A stretch of DNA of 64,000 nt from Comamonas sp. JUb58 (GTDB lineage: Bacteria; Pseudomonadota; Gammaproteobacteria; Burkholderiales; Burkholderiaceae_C). The translations under genes were made by a program, and so were the position numbers. Location of the stretch: the NCBI RefSeq assembly GCF_004364775.1, contig NZ_SOAL01000002.1:124001-188000 (forward strand), written 5' to 3'. The first letter of the stretch is position 1; each line of letters begins with the position of its first letter. This document shows, piece by piece, positions 59,836-64,000 of the stretch. The notes beneath the pieces are model-generated. The model saw only the letters and a program-made list of their open reading frames with translations, did not search any database and had not been told where the DNA came from.

Positions 59836-60900
59836 ATGTTTTATCGTGAAAATGGCCAGTTCAAGACCAGCTACGCGGCCGATCAGCAGATCTTCCCGGT
59901 GCTGCAGGACAAGTGGGCCATGCTCGCCCTGCTGCTGGTGGCCTTTGTGCTGGTGCCCTTTGGCTTCAGCGACTACACCTTCAAGGCGGTGCTGATCCCC
60001 TTCCTGATCATGTCACTGGGCGCCATCGGGCTCAACATCCTGGTGGGCTACTGCGGCCAGATCTCGCTGGGCACCGGCGCCTTCATGGCGGCAGGTGCCT
60101 ACGCGGCCTACAACTTCCATGTGCGCTTTGAAGGCATGCCGCTGATCCTGTCGCTGATCGGTGGCGGCCTGGTGTCCATGCTGGTCGGCGTGCTGTTTGG
60201 CCTGCCCAGCCTGCGCATTCGCGGTCTGTATCTGGCCGTGGCCACCCTGGCGGCCCAGTTCTTCATGGACTGGATCACCAGCCGCGCTGCCTGGGTCAGC
60301 AACTACTCCTCGTCCGGTTCGGTCAGCGCCGGCAAGCTGTCGGTGTTCGGCATGCCGATCGAGACGCCGGTGCAGAAGTACCTGTTCTGCCTGGTCATCC
60401 TCTGTGTGCTGGGCCTGATGGCCAAGAACCTGGTGCGCAGCGCCATCGGCCGCGAGTGGATGGCCATGCGCGACATGGATGTGGCCGCCAGCGTGATCGG
60501 CATCCGCCCCATGTACGCCAAGCTCTCGGCCTTTGCGGTCAGCAGCTTCATCGTCGGCATTGCCGGTGCGCTCTGGGGCTTTGTCCACCTGGGCGCCTGG
60601 GAGCCCGCCGCCTTCAGCCTGGACCGTTCCTTCCAGCTGCTGTTCATGATCATCATCGGCGGCCTGGGCTCCATCGTTGGCAGCATCTTTGGCGCCGCCT
60701 TCTTTGTGCTGCTGCCCATCTTCCTGACCCAGGTGCCGCACTGGCTGGGCCTGCCGCTGTCCACCGCCACCGCCACCTACCTGGAGCACATGGTGTTTGG
60801 CGCGCTGATCGTGTTTTTCCTGATTGTCGAGCCCCATGGATTGGCCAAGCTGTGGGCCACGGCCCGCCAGAAGCTGCGTCTGTGGCCGTTCCCGCATTGA
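59836..60900 (+). CDS. livM: Branched-chain-type ABC transporter permease LivM
   Basis: The 354-residue partner permease has about nine membrane helices. NILVGYCGQISLGTGAFMAA is the LivM signature, WMAMRDMDVAASVIGIRPMY is the ATPase contact loop, and IIGGLGSIVGSIFGAAFFVL lies near the end. The N-terminus carries a short cytosolic extension (MFYRENGQFKTSYAADQQIF). It lies between livH and the periplasmic binding protein gene. Confidence 0.93.
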   Translation: MFYRENGQFKTSYAADQQIFPVLQDKWAMLALLLVAFVLVPFGFSDYTFKAVLIPFLIMSLGAIGLNILVGYCGQISLGTGAFMAAGAYAAYNFHVRFEGMPLILSLIGGGLVSMLVGVLFGLPSLRIRGLYLAVATLAAQFFMDWITSRAAWVSNYSSSGSVSAGKLSVFGMPIETPVQKYLFCLVILCVLGLMAKNLVRSAIGREWMAMRDMDVAASVIGIRPMYAKLSAFAVSSFIVGIAGALWGFVHLGAWEPAAFSLDRSFQLLFMIIIGGLGSIVGSIFGAAFFVLLPIFLTQVPHWLGLPLSTATATYLEHMVFGALIVFFLIVEPHGLAKLWATARQKLRLWPFPH

Positions 60901-60977
60901 GTGTTTTTTACCGAGAGCAACGCAGAGTGTTCGCAAGTGGGGGTCACCAGCCCCAACAACCCTAAGGAGATAGAACC

Positions 60978-62291
60978 ATGTCTTTCAAGAAAGCTGTGAT
61001 CGCCGCTGCTACGGCAGCCCTGGGTCTGGGCGCAATGATGGCTGCCCCAGCCGCACAAGCCCAGGAGCAATTTGTTCCGCTGCTGGTCTACCGCACCGGC
61101 CAGTTCGCGCCGCTGGGCATCCCATGGGGTGACGGCAAGCAGGACTACCTCAAGCTCGTCAATGCCAAGGGCGGCATCAACGGCGTGAAGATCAAGTTCG
61201 AAGAGTGCGAGACCGCCTACGACACCGCCAAGGGCGTGGAATGCTATGAGCGCCTCAAGGGCCGCGACGGCGGCGCTGCCGGCTTTGACACGCAATCGAC
61301 CGGCATCACCTTCGCGGTGACCGACAAGGCCGCGGGCGACAAGATGCCCGTCATCACCCCCGGCTATGGCCTGTCGCAATCGGCCGATGGCAAGGTGTTT
61401 GAGTGGAACTTCCCGCTGCTGGGCAACTACTGGACCGCTGCCGATTCCATCGTGCAGGACATCCTGAAGAAGGAAAAGGGCAACCTCAAGGGCAAGAAGA
61501 TCGCGCTGGTCTACCACGACTCGCCCTATGGCAAGGAACCCATCCCGCTGCTGCAAAAGCGCGCAGCCAAGGAAGGCTTTGACCTGATGCTGCTGCCCGT
61601 GACCGCCCCCGGTGTGGAGCAGAAGTCCACCTGGCTGCAGATCCGCCAGAACCGCCCTGACTATGTGCTGCTGTGGTCGGCCGGCGTGATGACGCCGACG
61701 GCCGTGCGCGAAGCCCAGGCCACCGGCTACCCCCGCGAAAAGATGTACGCCATCTGGTGGGGCGGCTCCGACCATGACGTGAAGGACATCGGTGCCGGCG
61801 CCAAGGGCTACAACACCGTCACCATCCACAACACCGGCGAGCGCGACAAGGTGCATGACGAGGTGAAGGCCACGCTGTACGACAAGGGCCAAGGCACCGC
61901 GTCCGATCCCAAGGAACTGGGCCAGCTGGCACACACGCGCGGCATGATGATTGCGATGCTGCAGGTTGAAGCCATCCGCACTGCGCAAGAGAAGTACGGC
62001 AAGGGCAAGGTCATGACCTCCGAGCAAGTGCGCTGGGGCCTGGAGAACATGAACATGACCCAGGAACGCCTCAATGAGCTGGGCTTTGGCAAGATCATCC
62101 GCCCCTTCAAGACCAGCTGTGACAACCACCTGGGCGCCGACTGGGCCCGTATCGCCACCTGGGACGGCAGCAAGTTCAACGTCACCTCGGACTGGTACCA
62201 ATCGGACAAGAGCCTGATCGACCCGCTGGTCAAGGAATACGCCGACAAGTACGCCAAGGAAAAGAACGTGACGCCACGTTCCTGCAGCTAA
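60978..62291 (+). CDS. Periplasmic substrate-binding protein of the Liv-type transporter
   Basis: The 437-residue type I periplasmic binding protein has a signal peptide (MSFKKAVIAAATAALGLGAM to AQA). Two alpha/beta lobes follow, with LVYRTGQFAPLGIPWGDGKQ at the ligand mouth, GVKIKFEECETAYD, and KIALVYHDSPYGKEPIPLLQ in lobe 2. It is longer than classical LivJ/LivK (about 370), and the ligand pocket differs from the amino-acid type, in line with an aromatic or carboxylic acid. A good RBS (AAGGAG) precedes it. GC-rich hairpins follow the gene and may raise its mRNA level. Confidence 0.88.
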   Translation: MSFKKAVIAAATAALGLGAMMAAPAAQAQEQFVPLLVYRTGQFAPLGIPWGDGKQDYLKLVNAKGGINGVKIKFEECETAYDTAKGVECYERLKGRDGGAAGFDTQSTGITFAVTDKAAGDKMPVITPGYGLSQSADGKVFEWNFPLLGNYWTAADSIVQDILKKEKGNLKGKKIALVYHDSPYGKEPIPLLQKRAAKEGFDLMLLPVTAPGVEQKSTWLQIRQNRPDYVLLWSAGVMTPTAVREAQATGYPREKMYAIWWGGSDHDVKDIGAGAKGYNTVTIHNTGERDKVHDEVKATLYDKGQGTASDPKELGQLAHTRGMMIAMLQVEAIRTAQEKYGKGKVMTSEQVRWGLENMNMTQERLNELGFGKIIRPFKTSCDNHLGADWARIATWDGSKFNVTSDWYQSDKSLIDPLVKEYADKYAKEKNVTPRSCS

Positions 62292-62303
62292 GGCTGCGTG
62301 GTC

Positions 62304-62369
62304 CCTGGGCCTGGTGGCCCGGGGCCTCTCGTGGCAGGCCCCTGGCGCCCTTCCCCTGCGGAAGGCGCC
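62304..62369 (+). other. Two GC-rich hairpins between the binding-protein gene and livF
   Basis: CCTGGGCC-TGGT-GGCCCGGG (one G-T pair) and GGCGCCCTTCC-CCTGC-GGAAGGCGCC (one bulge) follow the stop by 12 and 52 bp. No T-run follows, so they are not terminators. Such stems often stabilise the upstream binding-protein mRNA. Confidence 0.55.
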
Positions 62370-62420
62370 CGCTCCCCGGGGCCGCCCACCCTCCATTTTG
62401 TTGAGAGATCAGGTGACGGC

Positions 62421-63260
62421 ATGACCGATTCCCCGCAAACAGCTTCCACCCCATCCGCAGCAGCGCCGCTTTTGGTCGTCAACGGCATCGAGGTGATCTA
62501 TAACCATGTGATCCTGGTGCTCAAAGGCGTCTCGCTGTCGGTGCCGCGTGAATCGATCGTAGCCATCCTGGGCGGCAATGGCGCCGGCAAGACCACCACC
62601 TTGCGCGCCATCTCCAACCTGCTCAAGGGCGAGCGCGGCGAAGTCACCAAGGGCAGCATCGAGCTCGAAGGCGAGCGCATCGAAGCGCTGACCCCGTCGG
62701 ACCTGGTCAAGCGCGGCGTCGTACAGGTGATGGAAGGCCGGCACTGCTTTGCCCACCTGACCATCGAAGAGAACCTGCTCACCGGCAGCTACACCCGCAC
62801 CAGCAAGGGCGAGATCGCCGCCAACCTGGACAAGGTCTACAACTATTTCCCCCGCCTCAAGACGCGCCGCACCAGCCAGGCGGCCTACACCTCGGGCGGC
62901 GAGCAGCAGATGTGCGCCATTGGCCGCGCGCTGATGAGCAACCCGCGCCTGGTGCTGCTCGATGAGCCCTCGATGGGCCTGGCGCCGCAGATCGTTGAAG
63001 AGGTCTTCAACATCGTGCAGGACCTGAACCAGAAGGAAAAGGTCACCTTCGTGCTGGCCGAGCAGAACACCAACATGGCGCTGAAGTACGCCGACTACGG
63101 CTACATCATGGAGAGCGGTCGCATCATGATGGACGGCGCCGCCAAGGACCTCGCCAACAACGAGGACGTCAAGGAGTTCTACCTGGGCATGGGCGGCGGC
63201 GAGCGCAAGAGCTTCAAGGACGTCAAGAGCTACAAGCGCAGAAAACGCTGGCTGGCCTGA
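62421..63260 (+). CDS. livF: Branched-chain-type ABC transporter ATPase LivF
   Basis: The 279-residue ATPase has Walker A in ILGGNGAGKTTTLRAISNLL, signature YTSGGEQQMCAIGRALMSNP, Walker B LVLLDEPSMGLAP and VLAEQNTNMALKYADYGYIM at the H-loop (Gln/Asn-type as in LivF). The C-terminus is extended by a basic tail (SFKDVKSYKRRKRWLA). The ATG at 62421 was chosen; the long upstream frame covers the hairpin region and is not protein-like. The PaaK-like gene follows after 108 bp. Confidence 0.92.
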   Translation: MTDSPQTASTPSAAAPLLVVNGIEVIYNHVILVLKGVSLSVPRESIVAILGGNGAGKTTTLRAISNLLKGERGEVTKGSIELEGERIEALTPSDLVKRGVVQVMEGRHCFAHLTIEENLLTGSYTRTSKGEIAANLDKVYNYFPRLKTRRTSQAAYTSGGEQQMCAIGRALMSNPRLVLLDEPSMGLAPQIVEEVFNIVQDLNQKEKVTFVLAEQNTNMALKYADYGYIMESGRIMMDGAAKDLANNEDVKEFYLGMGGGERKSFKDVKSYKRRKRWLA

Positions 63261-63368
63261 CCGCACTGCTTCAACGCACCCGATTACCGCGCCGGCTGAT
63301 GCCCAGATGCCGGCGTCTGCGGCAGATTCGCCCTCAAAAATACCGATCACACGTCCCGGAGAACCCGC

Positions 63369-64000
63369 ATGAGCCAGCATTACGACGATCTGGAGTCCCG
63401 CGCCCCAGCTGCCCGCGAAGCCGATCTGATGGCCCGCCTGCCCGCCCAGATTCGGCACGCCCAGCAACACTCCCCCGCCTTTGCCAGCATCCTGCAAGGG
63501 ATCGATGCCGCCAGCATCAACAGCCGCGCGGCGCTGGCGCAGCTGCCCGTGACCCGCAAGCATGAACTGCTGGAGCGCCAAAAGGCCGAGCGCACCCAGC
63601 ACCCAGGCCGCGCCATCTTTGGCGGCTTCAACACCGCGCCCTTTGGCAGCGCCATGCCACGCATGTTTGCCAGCCCCGGCCCCATCTATGAACCCGAGGG
63701 CCAGCGCCCCGACTACTGGCGCATGGCCCGCGCCATCTATGCGGCCGGCTTTCGCGCTGGCGAGCTGGTGCACAACAGCTTCAGCTACCACTTTGTGCCC
63801 GCCGGCTCGATGATGGAGTCAGGCGCCCAGGCGCTGGGCGCCACCGTCTTCCCCGCCGGCACTGGCCAGACCGAGCAGCAGGTGCAGGCCATGGCCGATC
63901 TGCACCCGCATGGCTACATCGGCACGCCCAGCTTTTTGAAGATCATCCTGGAGAAGGCCGAAGCCCAGGGCCAGCGCATCGCATCGCTGACCAAGGCGCT
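63369..64000 (+). CDS. Phenylacetate-CoA ligase-like protein, N-terminal part
   Basis: The gene runs off the right window edge; 210 residues are visible. MSQHYDDLESRAPAAREADL and AQIRHAQQHSPAFASILQGI match the N-terminus of PaaK-family AMP ligases, as do ALAQLPVTRKHELLERQKAE and HNSFSYHFVPAGSMMESGAQ near the adenylate site. These enzymes activate phenylacetate or related aromatic acids. Following a Liv-type transporter and a second ligase, it suggests that the operon imports and activates an aromatic carboxylate. Exact substrate and full length cannot be seen. Confidence 0.85.
   Translation, partial: MSQHYDDLESRAPAAREADLMARLPAQIRHAQQHSPAFASILQGIDAASINSRAALAQLPVTRKHELLERQKAERTQHPGRAIFGGFNTAPFGSAMPRMFASPGPIYEPEGQRPDYWRMARAIYAAGFRAGELVHNSFSYHFVPAGSMMESGAQALGATVFPAGTGQTEQQVQAMADLHPHGYIGTPSFLKIILEKAEAQGQRIASLTKA

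Noticed and set aside
1..64000. CRISPR arrays, tRNA or rRNA genes
   Set aside because: No regularly spaced short repeats and no cloverleaf or rRNA-like stretches were noticed when reading the non-coding gaps. A tRNAscan or Infernal run would settle this.

Overview
The window is GC-rich proteobacterial chromosome. DUF4148 and IPTL-CTERM proteins, an HME-type Czc efflux locus and Liv-type transport operons point to the Burkholderiales, most likely Comamonadaceae (Comamonas or a close relative). This placement rests on gene content and protein style, not on a search. No rRNA, tRNA, CRISPR array or intact insertion sequence was seen.

Layout. 1-9.1 kb: a metal-resistance block with the end of a CadR-type regulator, a DUF4148 protein, czcCBA on the minus strand, and a divergent czcRS two-component pair with a Cus/Cop-like box between them. 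9.2-16 kb: housekeeping genes (MarR plus AlkD-like protein, acetyltransferase, dtd, CDF transporter, dbpA, amn). 16-29 kb: a tannase-family esterase lipoprotein, a glycine-rich IPTL-CTERM protein, purT, a 3-hydroxyacyl-CoA dehydrogenase, an HpaI-type aldolase, the ohrR-ohr peroxide pair with a MITE-like element at the ohr stop codon, the kinase srkA, a Gly/Val-repeat lipoprotein and an MFS transporter. 27.7-33.6 kb: an exosortase H locus (XrtH, its partner membrane protein and a giant DUF11-repeat substrate). The second likely substrate is the IPTL-CTERM protein at 18.2 kb.

34.4-50.4 kb is the most unusual part. A six-gene operon encodes a 750-residue usher-like outer-membrane barrel with a C-terminal SdrD_B/CarboxypepD-like domain, three exported pilin-like proteins, a small exported beta-rich protein and a PapD-like chaperone. 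It occurs twice in tandem. The duplicated unit starts inside htpG and ends inside an amidase gene, so intact htpG lies on the left, intact amidase on the right, and a dead amidase/htpG junction lies between the two copies. The copies have diverged, but every gene is still open and of matching length, and a short motif is kept upstream of both. This looks like a poorly described chaperone/usher-like surface-appendage system with two paralogous loci.

50.4-56 kb: a triple-repeat HTH-like protein, an RluF/RluB-type pseudouridine synthase with a long disordered N-terminus, a small lipoprotein, a Crp/Fnr regulator, a DUF4822 protein, an acyl-CoA-binding protein and an alpha/beta hydrolase. 56.1-64 kb: an operon with an AMP-forming acyl-CoA ligase, a complete Liv-type ABC transporter (G, H, M, periplasmic binding protein, F) and a PaaK-like ligase cut by the window edge. 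It probably takes up a carboxylic or aromatic acid and activates it to the CoA thioester.
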